Shown: positions 50,801 through 60,723, counted from the first letter of the stretch. The stretch: 64,000 bases of DNA from Gimesia alba (GCF_007744675.1 NZ_CP036269.1:3947546-4011545), one strand, 5' to 3'. Program-made: numbers and translations. Notes: generated by a model not told the origin, from the sequence alone.

Positions 50801-51907
50801 ATGTCTGAGAAAAAAACGAACAGCAATCGTCGTGATTTCCTGACCGGTCGCGTTCTAAAACAAGCCGCGGAGCGAGCTGGTGACCAACTCGCGGATTACC
50901 TCAATGAAGCAACGGAAGATTTCGCAGCACCAACCGGTGGCTCAACCATTCGCTTGAGCACGCGGGCCATGGCTACTGAATTTGCCGTGGTCATGAACCC
51001 CGGACCCAGCCAGCAGGTCATGCACGCTTCCGATGCGCTGGACTTGCTGCATGAGCTGGAACAGCTCATGACGGTTTACAGGACCAGCAGCGAGATGTCG
51101 CGTGTGAATACCGCGGCTGCAGCGGGGCCTGCTGAAATGGACCCCCGACTGTTCGAAATTCTTGATCAAGCCCGACAAATCTGCCTGGATACCGCTGGTG
51201 GCTTCGATCCTTCTTCAGGCCCTTTAATCACGCTGTGGAGAGAGTGCAGACAGCAGGGACGCATCCCATCCCAACAGGAAATTGATGAATGCCTTAAACA
51301 TACCGGCATCGACCAGTTTCATTTCGATCATTCTGCACAAACCATTCAATATAACTCGCCGGAAAATGAACTCAATCTGGGAGGCATCGGCAAGGGATTC
51401 GCTTTGGACCTCGCAGGACAGTTCCTGATAGAACAGGAACTGGAAAACTGGCTATTTTATGGTGGTTTCAGCAGCATTCTGGCCCGCGGCACACACAACC
51501 AACTTCCTGGCTGGCCCATCGGCATCAAAAACCCGCTATTTACAAGCCAACGACTGGGAACTGTTTTACTGCAAAACACTTCCATGTCGACCAGCGGATC
51601 TTCAGTACAGCATTTTCGCCATGAAGGGAAACGCTACGGCCACATTCTGGACCCACGAACCGGTTGGCCCGTCTCGGAATTGCTGTCTGTAACGGTTATC
51701 GCCCCTAATGCCGCCTTAGCCGATGCACTTTCAACTGCTTTTTACGTAATCGGGATCGAAAAAGCTCTTGAGTATTGCGATAATCATAGTGAAGTCGGTA
51801 CGATTTTAATTCCACCACCCTCCCAAGGCCGAAAACTCTCCCCGGTAATTCGCGGAATTCCGAATGAGTTTCTGTTCCTGGATCGCGACCAATTGTTGTC
51901 ACAATGA
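50801..51907 (+). CDS. ApbE-family FAD:protein FMN transferase
   Basis: 368 residues. The N-terminal SNRRDFLTGRVLKQAAERAGD looks like a partial twin-arginine motif without a clear hydrophobic stretch, so export is uncertain. ApbE motifs: TRAMATEFAVVMNPG, DFGSSGPLITLWR (as FDPSSGPLITLWREC), LNLGGIGKGFALD with the flavin-binding GGIGKGFA, and RYGHILDPRTGWPVSELLSVTVIAPNAALADALSTAFYVIG. It attaches FMN to Thr/Ser of Nqr/Rnf-type or other periplasmic proteins. 99 bases after leuD. Confidence 0.88.
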   Translation: MSEKKTNSNRRDFLTGRVLKQAAERAGDQLADYLNEATEDFAAPTGGSTIRLSTRAMATEFAVVMNPGPSQQVMHASDALDLLHELEQLMTVYRTSSEMSRVNTAAAAGPAEMDPRLFEILDQARQICLDTAGGFDPSSGPLITLWRECRQQGRIPSQQEIDECLKHTGIDQFHFDHSAQTIQYNSPENELNLGGIGKGFALDLAGQFLIEQELENWLFYGGFSSILARGTHNQLPGWPIGIKNPLFTSQRLGTVLLQNTSMSTSGSSVQHFRHEGKRYGHILDPRTGWPVSELLSVTVIAPNAALADALSTAFYVIGIEKALEYCDNHSEVGTILIPPPSQGRKLSPVIRGIPNEFLFLDRDQLLSQ

Positions 51908-52256
51908 TTAGTCGCTATAACGGAATATTAAAAGAACGCCTTTGTTCTTGGTATCAATCCTGTGGCACATTCGAAAGTGCTGTGAATTGAATGACCAGAA
52001 CTCAATCAGGCTCCACACCGGGGATCACATGTTCTTTTTAAAAACAGGGATCACATACTCACGCATAAAATCATTTTCTTTGACTGAATGATTTCACCAA
52101 AGAACGGGCGTCATGTGATCACGGGGTACACAGTAGGAATCGTTGACTTTAAGCATAAAATCAGGCTTAGAAGTCAGCGATACGAGTGTCTCCCGAATAA
52201 CAGACAATACCAAACAACATATTGAAATCCCCTTAAAATGACAAAGGGTTATAAGA
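51908..52256. other. Intergenic region with two pairs of short direct repeats
   Basis: 349 bases between the ApbE and DoxX-like genes. GGGATCACAT occurs at 52021-52030 and 52047-52056, and its core appears inverted as ATGTGATC at 52113-52120. GCATAAAATCA occurs at 52063-52073 and 52153-52163. Whether these are binding sites or duplicated remnants is unclear. AAAGGG lies just before the GTG start at 52257. Confidence 0.5.
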
Positions 52257-53489
52257 GTGCAAGATCTAAAGAAAATTACTGGGATCGCAATCCTGTTCAT
52301 TGTTGTATTACGACTCTGTATCGGCTGGCAACTGCTGTATGAGGGCCTCTGGAAAATTGACAGCCTGAGCTCTACCAGGCCCTGGACGGCGGCCGGCTAT
52401 CTGAATAATGCCAAAGGTCCGTTTCGCGATCACTTCCGCAACATGACCGGTGATCCCAACGACCTGAACTGGCTGGATGCAGATAAAGTCAAAGCCAAGT
52501 GGGCCGCCTGGGAACAACGTTTCCTGAACCATTATCCCAACCTGACCGATGGACAGAAATCAAAACTGCATCAAATGGTGCATGGCAATAAGTACTTTGC
52601 CGCTAAACTGAGCGCTTTGCCCCCTAGTGTGAAATTCGATGGCAGCCTGGGAAGTATTGTGTCATATGACCCCAAAAGAAAACTGCTGCTGATTGACGGT
52701 GAACAGCATCTGACGCCCAAAGAAAAACAACGCCTGCAAAAGATGGTGCCTGTGAAAAAAGGGCCCAACGGTAAGCTCGAAGGAGGAACTGCTCTGGATC
52801 GCGAGTACTATGATGCGGTTGAAAAAGCCTACGCCCGCTCTGCACGTTTAAGCTACATTGAAAAAATGCAGGCCTCTCTGCGTGGTAACCCGGAACTGGC
52901 TGGGCAGATTAATATCAAACAGGAAGGCACCATCGACGGCAAACGGATAGGTAAAATCGAACAATACAAAAATGCGATCGATCGCTACGAACAAAAACTG
53001 GCACAAGCAGACCAGCAATTCAAAGTCGACCACCTGAATAAAATCTGGGCCGAAATCCAGCAAATGAAATCCGAGTTGGTCAACCCGATTCGTGCTTTGG
53101 AAGACGAGATGGAAACGGAAGCCAATAAGCTCCTGACACCGGAACAATTGGCAGCAGGCCCGATCCCTCATGAAGATACCGAAATCCATCGAGTCAATAT
53201 GATGACGATTGCCGCCCTGACGATTCTTGGTGGGTTACTCCTGATCGGCTTCGGTACCAGGATCGCCGCAATTGCCGCTGCTGGAATGCTGCTTTCCTTC
53301 TATCTTGTCATGCCTCCTTGGCCGGGAGTTCCCGAAGCACCAGGACCTGAACACAGTTTTATCGTTAACAAAAACCTGATCGAAGTCATGGCTCTATTGA
53401 CCATTGCGGCCTTGCCCACGGGGACCTGGTTCGGGATCGATGGCCTGGTTTATCGCTTTTTCCATAAAAAGAAAAAATCAACAAAGTAA
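52257..53489 (+). CDS. DoxX-family membrane protein with large soluble insertion
   Basis: 410 residues with a GTG start and AAAGGG upstream. The first helix and following motif are DoxX-like (VVLRLCIGWQLLYEGLWKIDSL, then TAAGYLNNAKGPF). About 270 soluble, partly coiled-coil residues (about 55-312) follow: many Gln/Lys/Glu-rich helices. The remaining DoxX helices then appear at about 318-400 (IAALTILGGLLLIGFGTRIAAIAAAGMLL; NKNLIEVMALLTIAALPTGTWFGIDGL). DoxX members have four helices and act in quinone or thiol redox. Planctomycetes carry several such DoxX proteins. Followed by a Gfo/Idh/MocA gene. Confidence 0.75.
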   Translation: MQDLKKITGIAILFIVVLRLCIGWQLLYEGLWKIDSLSSTRPWTAAGYLNNAKGPFRDHFRNMTGDPNDLNWLDADKVKAKWAAWEQRFLNHYPNLTDGQKSKLHQMVHGNKYFAAKLSALPPSVKFDGSLGSIVSYDPKRKLLLIDGEQHLTPKEKQRLQKMVPVKKGPNGKLEGGTALDREYYDAVEKAYARSARLSYIEKMQASLRGNPELAGQINIKQEGTIDGKRIGKIEQYKNAIDRYEQKLAQADQQFKVDHLNKIWAEIQQMKSELVNPIRALEDEMETEANKLLTPEQLAAGPIPHEDTEIHRVNMMTIAALTILGGLLLIGFGTRIAAIAAAGMLLSFYLVMPPWPGVPEAPGPEHSFIVNKNLIEVMALLTIAALPTGTWFGIDGLVYRFFHKKKKSTK

Positions 53490-53622
53490 ACTCACTGATT
53501 CAACTGAAATTTTCGTAGGAAATGAGGGTTCATCTAACAAACGCCTTGTTTTCCGCCTATAATAAATCAAATTATTCCTCCCTACCGGTAATCGATACGC
53601 GTCGCGTGTCAGGAGAAAAGAT

Positions 53623-55170
53623 ATGCAATTAACCCCCGAACAGGAACAAATCGGCAAAGACAACTTTAACGAAGCAGTTTCGTTTACACGGCGTGATTTC
53701 ATCACAACAGCCGCTGCAGCGACGACAGGCTTAGGCGCCGCTTATTTTGGGTATGAAAAGCTCAAGGGCGAGCCAGTCAAAGTCGGGTTCATCGGAACCG
53801 GTGATGAGGGCAGTGTGTTAATCACACAACATCCGCCTGAATATATGGAAATTGTCGCGATTGCCGACCTGCGTCCTTCCAATCGCCACAAAGCATTTCA
53901 CGGACATGGCAATGAGCATCGGGTTGGCTTGATCAATAAGCTCGGCCAGGAAAAAGCATCAAAGATCAAACAGTTCGACGATCACAAAAAACTGATCGCC
54001 GCTAAAGACCAACTCGGCCTGGAAGCAGTTGTGATCGCCGTCCCCTTGAGCCAACACGCTCCGATTGCCATGGCGGCGCTCGACGCCGGCCTGCATGTGC
54101 TTTCTGAAAAATTGATGGCACACAATATTACCGAGTGTAAAGAACTCATCAAGAAAGCAAAACAAAAGAACTTGCTCCTGGCCGTTGGTCACCAGCGCCA
54201 CTACAGCGTGCTTTACGACAACGCGAACCAACTAGTAAAGACTGGCTTGCTCGGCGACATTCGTCACATCCGCGCTCAATGGCATCGAAACAACAGCTTC
54301 CCGGGACGTGACAGCTGGCGCAAGGGTGTCCCCAAAGAAGATACGGCTGCACTGGCTGAAACAGTCCAGGAGTACGGCTACGACAACATGGATGAACTGA
54401 TCAACTGGCGTCTGTATAACAAAACCGGTGGTGGCTTGATGGCAGAACTGGGAAGCCACCAGCTTGATGCCTGCAGTATCTTCCTGGGTAAAGTTCACCC
54501 CCTGGCCGTTCAAGGTTATGGCGGCAAAAACTTCTATGGCGTGAAGGGCATCGGCTCCAAGGATAAACAGGAAGATGATCGCGAAATCGACGATCATGTT
54601 TATGTGACCTTCGAATTCCCCGGTCCGCACTACGACCCCGAAACAAATCCACGTGATATCTGTATCGTGACCTATTCTTCGATCAATACCAACCGCTGGG
54701 AACCTTACGGGGAAACTGTTCTGGGCAGCCGTGGTACACTGATCATGAAGACAGAAAAAGAAGCTCTGCTCTTCAAAGAAGCCAGCCCCTCTACCGGTGG
54801 CGGCGGACCGGATCAACGACTGTGGGTCATCAAATCCAGCGATGGCAGTGGTCCCGTTTTGGATGCATATGAAACTACAGCACCTTCTGCTGCCGCATCA
54901 GACACGACCAAAGCGATGGGTGATAAAATCAGCCGCGGATACACAGAAGAAATGGAGCATTTTGCTCACTGTATTCGCACCAACAACTTCAAAGGCCCTT
55001 ACGAAGGCGGCCTGAAGTGCAACGGCACCGTTGCCATGGCGGACGCCATCATGGCTTTGACTTCAAACCTGGCCATGAAGCACAAGATTCGGATTGAGTT
55101 CAAACCGGAATGGTTTGATCCCGAGAATCCAGCCACTCCCGAAGACGACTTCGCAGACAAAACAGCCTAA
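53623..55170 (+). CDS. Gfo/Idh/MocA-family oxidoreductase, Tat-exported
   Basis: 515 residues. [22 protein letters not shown] is a twin-arginine signal (about 24-45). Rossmann domain follows: [16 protein letters not shown], then [36 protein letters not shown] with the conserved EK. The C-terminal domain has [21 protein letters not shown] with catalytic-type His. Oxidises or reduces a sugar or derivative with NAD(P), probably carried in by its own export signal. AGGAGAA precedes the ATG. A terminator ends the transcript at 55251. Confidence 0.9.
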   Translation: MQLTPEQEQIGKDNFNEAVSFTRRDFITTAAAATTGLGAAYFGYEKLKGEPVKVGFIGTGDEGSVLITQHPPEYMEIVAIADLRPSNRHKAFHGHGNEHRVGLINKLGQEKASKIKQFDDHKKLIAAKDQLGLEAVVIAVPLSQHAPIAMAALDAGLHVLSEKLMAHNITECKELIKKAKQKNLLLAVGHQRHYSVLYDNANQLVKTGLLGDIRHIRAQWHRNNSFPGRDSWRKGVPKEDTAALAETVQEYGYDNMDELINWRLYNKTGGGLMAELGSHQLDACSIFLGKVHPLAVQGYGGKNFYGVKGIGSKDKQEDDREIDDHVYVTFEFPGPHYDPETNPRDICIVTYSSINTNRWEPYGETVLGSRGTLIMKTEKEALLFKEASPSTGGGGPDQRLWVIKSSDGSGPVLDAYETTAPSAAASDTTKAMGDKISRGYTEEMEHFAHCIRTNNFKGPYEGGLKCNGTVAMADAIMALTSNLAMKHKIRIEFKPEWFDPENPATPEDDFADKTA

Positions 55171-55214
55171 CCGTTGTCTATTGTATTCAAAGTCTAATTC
55201 GATCATGATTCAGC

Positions 55215-55251
55215 AATGCCGAGGAAACTCATCCTCGGCATTGTTTCTTTT
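55215..55251 (+). terminator. Rho-independent terminator after the Gfo/Idh/MocA gene
   Basis: AATGCCGAGGA (55215-55225), loop AACTCA, perfect complement TCCTCGGCATT (55232-55242), then GTTTCTTTT. A strong 11-base stem with a U-rich tail, 44 bases after the stop codon. Confidence 0.88.
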
Positions 55252-55286
55252 AATCACACCAGAGCTCATATTCAAAGGGGACCCAC

Positions 55287-56558
55287 GTGTCGGAAGGACG
55301 CAAGGCAGGCCTGTTTCTTATATTTGTCACTGTCTTTATTGATTTGCTTGGTTTTGGAATCGTCTTACCATTACTGCCTCGTTACGGTGAGCACTTTGAA
55401 GCAGGTGGCGGCACACTGGGACTGCTGATGGCATCATTTTCTGCGATGCAATTTATTTTCGCACCGATCTGGGGGCGCATCTCCGACCGCGTCGGTCGAC
55501 GCCCGATTCTGATCCTGGGATTATTAGGTTCCACCGTCTTCTATGGCATGTTCGGCTTCGCGACATCGCTGGGTAAAGAAGGCATGTTTCTGGGTATTGG
55601 CGCTTTGTCGTGGTTGTTTATCACACGCATCGGAGCTGGAATTGCCGGCGCCACAATTCCCACAGCACAAGCCTATATCGCAGACATCACCGGCCCGAAA
55701 GAGCGTGGCAAAGGTATGGCACTCATTGGTGCGGCATTTGGAATCGGCTTCACCTTTGGACCATTGATCGGCGCTGCGTTTGTCTCTGCAGAAACCGGTG
55801 CGACTCCCAGTGCAGCACCAGGTTATGTCGCCTGCGTGCTTTCCGGAATGGCCGCCTTGCTCTCCATCTTCAAACTGCCGGAGTCGCTCAACAAACAAAC
55901 GTCCGAATCACTGGCAAAGCGCCATCACTGGTTTGATGTCGCCAGCTTTCGACATGCCCTGTCACGACCATGTATTGGCTTAATTCTGCTCACCAGTTTT
56001 TTAACCACATTCGCGTTTGCACAATTTGAATCGACTCTTTCCCTGCTGACTCAAGAGTTGGGTTTTGCTGCCCGCAGTAACTTTTTTATCTTTGCTTACA
56101 TCGGTTTCATCTTAACACTCAGTCAGGGAATTCTGGTCAGAAGATTGATACCCAAAGTAGGCGAATACCGAATGGGCCTGGCAGGGATCATCCTGATGGT
56201 ACTTGGCCTGCTTCTGATCGGTGTCGCCGGTAACTCGGGATCATACATGCTGCTCTACGCCGTGCTGCCCATCTCAGTCATCGGCTTTTCAGCAACCACC
56301 CCTTCTCTGCAATCCCTGTTATCATTGAATACCTCAGAAGATCAGCAAGGAGGCGTCCTGGGAGTCGGTCAGAGTATCTCAGCACTGGCTCGTATTCTCG
56401 GTCCGCTCGCAGGAATTATCCTGTTTAAAGGAACCCAAAACGGCGCCATCGAAGGCAGTATCACTTCCCCCTACTGGGTAGGTGCTGCAATCATGCTCCT
56501 GGGGCTCATTCTTATGAGTGGGTTGAAAACCTCGACCGACAAAAATGAAGACTCATAA
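55287..56558 (+). CDS. MFS transporter, TetA/drug:proton-antiporter-like
   Basis: 423 residues, about 12 transmembrane helices. Signature between helices 2 and 3: GRISDRVGRRPILILGLLGS. Motif C region in helix 5 (GAAFGIGFTFGPLIGAAF). GTG start supported by AAAGGGGA. A long cytosolic loop lies near residue 200 (ESLNKQTSESLAKRHHWFDV). Exports a drug or metabolite by proton exchange; substrate unknown. It follows the terminator of the previous gene, so it has its own promoter. Confidence 0.88.
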   Translation: MSEGRKAGLFLIFVTVFIDLLGFGIVLPLLPRYGEHFEAGGGTLGLLMASFSAMQFIFAPIWGRISDRVGRRPILILGLLGSTVFYGMFGFATSLGKEGMFLGIGALSWLFITRIGAGIAGATIPTAQAYIADITGPKERGKGMALIGAAFGIGFTFGPLIGAAFVSAETGATPSAAPGYVACVLSGMAALLSIFKLPESLNKQTSESLAKRHHWFDVASFRHALSRPCIGLILLTSFLTTFAFAQFESTLSLLTQELGFAARSNFFIFAYIGFILTLSQGILVRRLIPKVGEYRMGLAGIILMVLGLLLIGVAGNSGSYMLLYAVLPISVIGFSATTPSLQSLLSLNTSEDQQGGVLGVGQSISALARILGPLAGIILFKGTQNGAIEGSITSPYWVGAAIMLLGLILMSGLKTSTDKNEDS

Positions 56559-56694
56559 GCTTGAATCGTTCTGCCGTAAGGCCATAAGTCTCGACGGAAC
56601 ACTTTTACGAAAGATCTGTTCCTAACCTTGAAAAGCACATCTTGCCTGGCTCACCGCCCTCTCAAGCCGTGCCTGATTCAGTGATCGCTTACCG

Positions 56695-56883
56695 TTATTC
56701 TCCAATGGCTTCCATAGGCTCTGGCGGCTGATCAACCGGTACTAATACTTCTTCATTTGTGAGAATATAAGCCGCCATGCCTGCAAGCATCAGGATCACG
56801 ACAGTCCATGTTCGCCAGTCTTTGTGCATCTCCGTCTTCTTTTTCTTTTTATCGTGATGTGGATGATTGGGGTGATGCGACAC
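56695..56883 (-). CDS. Small His/Lys-rich membrane protein
   Basis: 62 residues. GTG start at 56883 with an excellent CAGGAG nine bases upstream; a longer upstream frame lacks such support. The N-terminus SHHPNHPHHDKKKKKTEMHKDW is His- and Lys-rich. One transmembrane helix (TWTVVILMLAGMAAYIL) follows, then a short acidic tail with PVDQPPEPMEAIGE. The His-Lys stretch would face the cytoplasm. I do not recognise a family. Convergent with the MFS gene, divergent from the DUF1573 gene. Confidence 0.65.
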   Translation of the reverse strand: MSHHPNHPHHDKKKKKTEMHKDWRTWTVVILMLAGMAAYILTNEEVLVPVDQPPEPMEAIGE

Positions 56884-57337
56884 GGTGAAAAACTCCTGAG
56901 TATAATAAATGCAGCAAAAAAAAGAGTTCAACAAGCCTGAACACAAATTCTGATCCCCTGACTCTTGTAAGGCAGACCTGGAAGAATGTGGGCAAAATTT
57001 AGCAACCTGCGAAATTTCTGACAAGCTCGTAATCTGTTCTCATTATCGGATCGAGTTGGAATCCCAGGTTTCTTTTCTTGAGATGACAGTTTTACGAGTT
57101 CAGTTACAGGTGCATTTCATCAGATTCTTCCCAGACGGCAATGGCCTTGAGTGAGTGCCTCATTCCCCTGTTTTAATGTACGATTTCAGGATTGAAGATG
57201 GGATGCCATCCTGAATTTCCTCGTCCTCTGCAGCCAGAACCCGGGCTTGCTCTAAATCACATCATCTGCTAATTAGCTAATTATACGACCAGTTTGAACC
57301 TTAAATACAAACGAGTTTTTTAACAGGCACCTAAGCC
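56884..57337. other. Divergent intergenic region before the DUF1573 gene
   Basis: 454 bases. It contains a 14-base perfect palindrome TAATTAGCTAATTA at 57270-57283, 54 bases before the DUF1573 start, possibly an operator or part of the promoter. Nothing else recognisable. Confidence 0.55.
57270..57283. promoter_or_regulatory. Perfect 14-base palindrome upstream of DUF1573 gene
   Basis: TAATTAGCTAATTA is its own reverse complement. AT-rich palindromes of this size are typical of operators for small dimeric regulators; none is encoded nearby. Confidence 0.4.
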
Positions 57338-58147
57338 ATGCGCGATAAATTCTCACAATCAAAATGGACCAGACGCACCCTGCTCAGTCTGGCTATTCTG
57401 CCATTCGCCATCGCCATCATCGCTCACGGGACCGGTTCACGCGTTCAAACTTCACTCGCTGGCAAACCGAAACCGGCCCTTGCATTTGAAACGTATCTGG
57501 TCGATACCGGACTCGTAAAAGAAACAGCACGTACTGTCGGCGCCCGTTTTCGCTTCAAAAACCTCAGTGACCATACCGTCACGGTCAAAGAGCTCATCCC
57601 CAGCTGTGGCTGTCTGAATCCCCAATTGAAAAAGAAGGTTTACCAACCCAATGAAGTGGGAGAGTTCCAACTCAAAATGGAAACTGCGGGAGAATCCCCC
57701 GGCCAGAAAGAATATTTTGTTGATTTCCGATACGAGGATACCGAGGAACGAACCACCAGGTTGACGCTCAAACTGGAGCTTCCTGTACGCAGGCTCGTCG
57801 TAAAACCGAAAGCGCTTGTGATCTACCAGTTAACACCAGGTCGCACGATACACCCGATTACAGTCTCTGATTATCGATCCGGTAAAGACTTTGAAATCGT
57901 CAGTGCAGAGAGTACATCCAAGTATGCCAAAGTCGAACTTGGCAAATTGGAACTGAAAGACGGACTGCGTCAACAAAAACTGGAAGTGATTGTCGAAAAC
58001 ATGGTTCCTCCAGGAAAACACAACGGTCTGATTGTCATCAAAACTAATGACGCCGACTTCCCCGAACTCTTTGTTCCACTGATCATACAAGGCCCAGACC
58101 AACAGACCGCACAAAAAAATAAACCAGCCCCCCCCCAGGCGAACTGA
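57338..58147 (+). CDS. DUF1573 domain protein
   Basis: 269 residues. A signal anchor (about 12-33) precedes an Ig-like DUF1573 domain: VGARFRFKNLSDHTVTVKELIPSCGCLNPQLKKKVYQPNEVGEFQLKMET. The CGC motif (PSCGCLNP) is diagnostic. The C-terminal half has a second similar beta-sandwich. Planctomycetes carry many DUF1573 proteins, thought to be periplasmic, function unknown. The C-terminus is Pro-rich (KPAPPQAN). Confidence 0.88.
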   Translation: MRDKFSQSKWTRRTLLSLAILPFAIAIIAHGTGSRVQTSLAGKPKPALAFETYLVDTGLVKETARTVGARFRFKNLSDHTVTVKELIPSCGCLNPQLKKKVYQPNEVGEFQLKMETAGESPGQKEYFVDFRYEDTEERTTRLTLKLELPVRRLVVKPKALVIYQLTPGRTIHPITVSDYRSGKDFEIVSAESTSKYAKVELGKLELKDGLRQQKLEVIVENMVPPGKHNGLIVIKTNDADFPELFVPLIIQGPDQQTAQKNKPAPPQAN

Positions 58148-58322
58148 CGCTTAAGCACCTATCCGCCAATGACTTGCGAAGCAACTACACAGGTTAACTT
58201 TTATGCATTTGCGAATTTCGTGACATTTTTTTGTACGGAATACAGCTCACCAGCCCACTAATTATGGTAGAGACCGTTTTTCTCGGATTCCCATAATTAT
58301 CTATCAAGATGATGGTGCCCTC

Positions 58323-60683
58323 ATGCGTTTAACTCTGCGAACATTAATTGCCTACCTTGATGATGTTCTCGAACCAGCTCAAATCAAAGAGATTGGCCAG
58401 AAACTGGAAGAAAGCAGCTATGCCTCTTCACTTGTTGAGCGAATCAAAGATGTTCTGCGCCGTCGCCGCCTGACTGCACCAGAAATCGAAGGCCCTGGTT
58501 CGAACCCGGACCCTAACCAGATTGCCGAATATCTCGATAATACATTGTCACCGGAAAGTGTTGCTGATGTTGAAAAAATCTGCCTGAACTCAGACGTGAA
58601 TCTGGTCGAAGTTGCAGCATCCCATCAAATCCTGACGCTGGTTCTAGGAGAACCAGCAACCATCAACCCCAACACGAGAGAACGCATCTATGCACTCGGT
58701 CCGATTTCTGGTGACCACACCCTAGAGACTTCCAGTGCCACTGAATCAGAACAGGTCGCCAGCACTCCGGAATCAGGCGAACAGACTGCCCCTACTCCAA
58801 TAAGAAATCAAACCACGGCCAGCCAGCAGACCATCCCCGCAGAAGACATCGAACCATTTTCTTCTCGGATTCCAGATTACCTGAAAACCAAACCACTTTG
58901 GAAACGCTTTACCCCTTATTTTTTAGTTTTGCTCGCTGGTGTGGTCTGGGCAGGACTCTTCTTTGGGGATGAGACATTTTTCCCGAAACTGTTCTCTGGG
59001 CGTGACACACAGACACAATTGGCAAGTAATCTCCCTGAAAATCAGGAAATCGATCTCTCTGTTCCTGCCCAACAACCAGAGCCGGAAGCCGATACAGACT
59101 CATCGAAAGCTGAAATTCCTGTCCAGTCGGCTCCCAAGACTTCCGATGCTGAAGACACCAATCAACCTCTCCCGATGAAGAATAAACCGCCTGCATTCGA
59201 TGCGCCACCGCCAGCTGATGCGGAAAGCGTTGCAACAACAAAAGTCGTTCCAGCAGAACCACCGGTGACGAACGTGATTCCGGCAACGCCCCCCCTCGCA
59301 CAAAACGATAAAACACCAGAGACACCGACTCCTACTCCGCCCGTTAGTACTCCCGATAAAAACAGCGTCGCTGTAGCGAATACCGTGAAACCCAAAACGC
59401 CACAACCACCAAAAATTGAATTAGCGGATCTGACCGCGCAGGCGCCAGCTGCGCAAATCGAATCAGAAGATGGCTTTTTCCTGGCTAGTGTTGACAAAAA
59501 ACACGAACTCGCAGACAAAAATGACTGGGTAATTCGCTCAAAAGTCAGCCCGATCCAGGTGGGATCACCTGTCGCATCACCCGAACCGTTCACAGCACGA
59601 ATCAACATTCCCGAAGCCTTCTGCAAAGTAGTACTGCTACCGGGCACTGAGGTGACCTATATCGGCAAAAACAAAGCGGCTGACATGGGCTTCCAGATTC
59701 AGGAAGGTCGTATCCGTATTGAAGCCTCACGAGGTCTGAACGATGCGAAAGATGCAGCAGGCCCTACTCTGTCTATCAAGGTAAATAATGAACTCTGGCG
59801 GATTGAACTCGTAACCAGAGACAGCGTTTGTGGAATTGAAATCAATCCGGTTCAGCCAACCCAACCAGATGACAAACTAGGCCCCAATAATTATACCGGC
59901 ACCCTTTACACCTACTCGGGAATGATTCGTTTCTCTGATGGAACAGGAAAAGTCCATACCATCGACACTGGCCAGTGGATGTCGCTCTCTGCCAAAGATC
60001 GTGCCGCCGGTACGATTAACCCCTCTGGCAAACAGAAGCCCTTGCGCGTCCCGCATTGGGTTGAGCCGGACTATAAAGACAACTCCTATCTTTCACGACG
60101 GTTAATTGCTGCGTTTGTCAAAGAACTGAATGACGACCAGCTTGTCTCGCTCACAATGCCTGCCATCACAAAAGATGTGAAACCCAACATTTCTGACCTG
60201 GCCACAAAAGCACTGGCATTAACCAACCGTTATCAGTCTCTGGTAAAAGTACTCGATGAAGTGGACCATCACGAATCTCGCATTGCCGCCATTAACGGTA
60301 TCCGTAACTGGCTGCCACGCGATCCAAATAATGGTGACCTGCTGAAAGAAGCCTTGCAAAAACAGTTCTCGCCAGAGATGGCAGAAATAATGGAACGACT
60401 GTTATGGGGATTTAAGCCAGAAGACGCTCAGGATCGATTCATTTCAGGCAGACTCGTCGAATGGCTTGAACACAATCATGTTGCTGTCAGAGAACTCGCC
60501 TTTAACTACATCAATCAGCTGACAGGCCGCGACATCGATTATTCGGCGATTGCCACACCAACACAAAGACGCGCGACGGCCCGACGCTGGTTTTCCCATA
60601 TCGAAAAACACGGTGCCTTACTGGAACCTGAAGAAGCCGCCCCGGCCCTTCCAATTAAGCCAGTTAGCCCGCCACAACAATAA
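58323..60683 (+). CDS. FecR-like membrane-anchored protein with Pro/Thr-rich linker
   Basis: 786 residues. The N-terminus has two copies of an anti-sigma-like helical motif: IAYLDDVLEPAQIKEI at 9-24 and IAEYLDNTLSPESVADV at about 67-84. Neither has zinc ligands. A transmembrane helix is at about 199-218 (YFLVLLAGVVWAGLFF). A long Pro/Thr/Glu-rich linker follows (about 230-390). A FecR-type domain is at about 410-560 (KVVLLPGTEVTYIGK; GRIRIEASRGL). Helical residues finish the protein. Probably a scaffold or sensor of planctomycete type, linked to sigma regulation. Its partner is not in the window. Confidence 0.7.
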   Translation: MRLTLRTLIAYLDDVLEPAQIKEIGQKLEESSYASSLVERIKDVLRRRRLTAPEIEGPGSNPDPNQIAEYLDNTLSPESVADVEKICLNSDVNLVEVAASHQILTLVLGEPATINPNTRERIYALGPISGDHTLETSSATESEQVASTPESGEQTAPTPIRNQTTASQQTIPAEDIEPFSSRIPDYLKTKPLWKRFTPYFLVLLAGVVWAGLFFGDETFFPKLFSGRDTQTQLASNLPENQEIDLSVPAQQPEPEADTDSSKAEIPVQSAPKTSDAEDTNQPLPMKNKPPAFDAPPPADAESVATTKVVPAEPPVTNVIPATPPLAQNDKTPETPTPTPPVSTPDKNSVAVANTVKPKTPQPPKIELADLTAQAPAAQIESEDGFFLASVDKKHELADKNDWVIRSKVSPIQVGSPVASPEPFTARINIPEAFCKVVLLPGTEVTYIGKNKAADMGFQIQEGRIRIEASRGLNDAKDAAGPTLSIKVNNELWRIELVTRDSVCGIEINPVQPTQPDDKLGPNNYTGTLYTYSGMIRFSDGTGKVHTIDTGQWMSLSAKDRAAGTINPSGKQKPLRVPHWVEPDYKDNSYLSRRLIAAFVKELNDDQLVSLTMPAITKDVKPNISDLATKALALTNRYQSLVKVLDEVDHHESRIAAINGIRNWLPRDPNNGDLLKEALQKQFSPEMAEIMERLLWGFKPEDAQDRFISGRLVEWLEHNHVAVRELAFNYINQLTGRDIDYSAIATPTQRRATARRWFSHIEKHGALLEPEEAAPALPIKPVSPPQQ

Positions 60684-60694
60684 CCAATTACTCT

Positions 60695-60723
60695 CCTGCC
60701 AGCCTCTGATTCAGGCTGGCAGG
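60695..60723 (+). terminator. Stem-loop after the FecR-like gene
   Basis: A perfect 11-base inverted repeat, CCTGCCAGCCT (60695-60705) and AGGCTGGCAGG (60713-60723), loop of 7, 12 bases after the stop codon. No U-tract follows, so it may act as an mRNA 3' end or a weak terminator. Confidence 0.55.
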
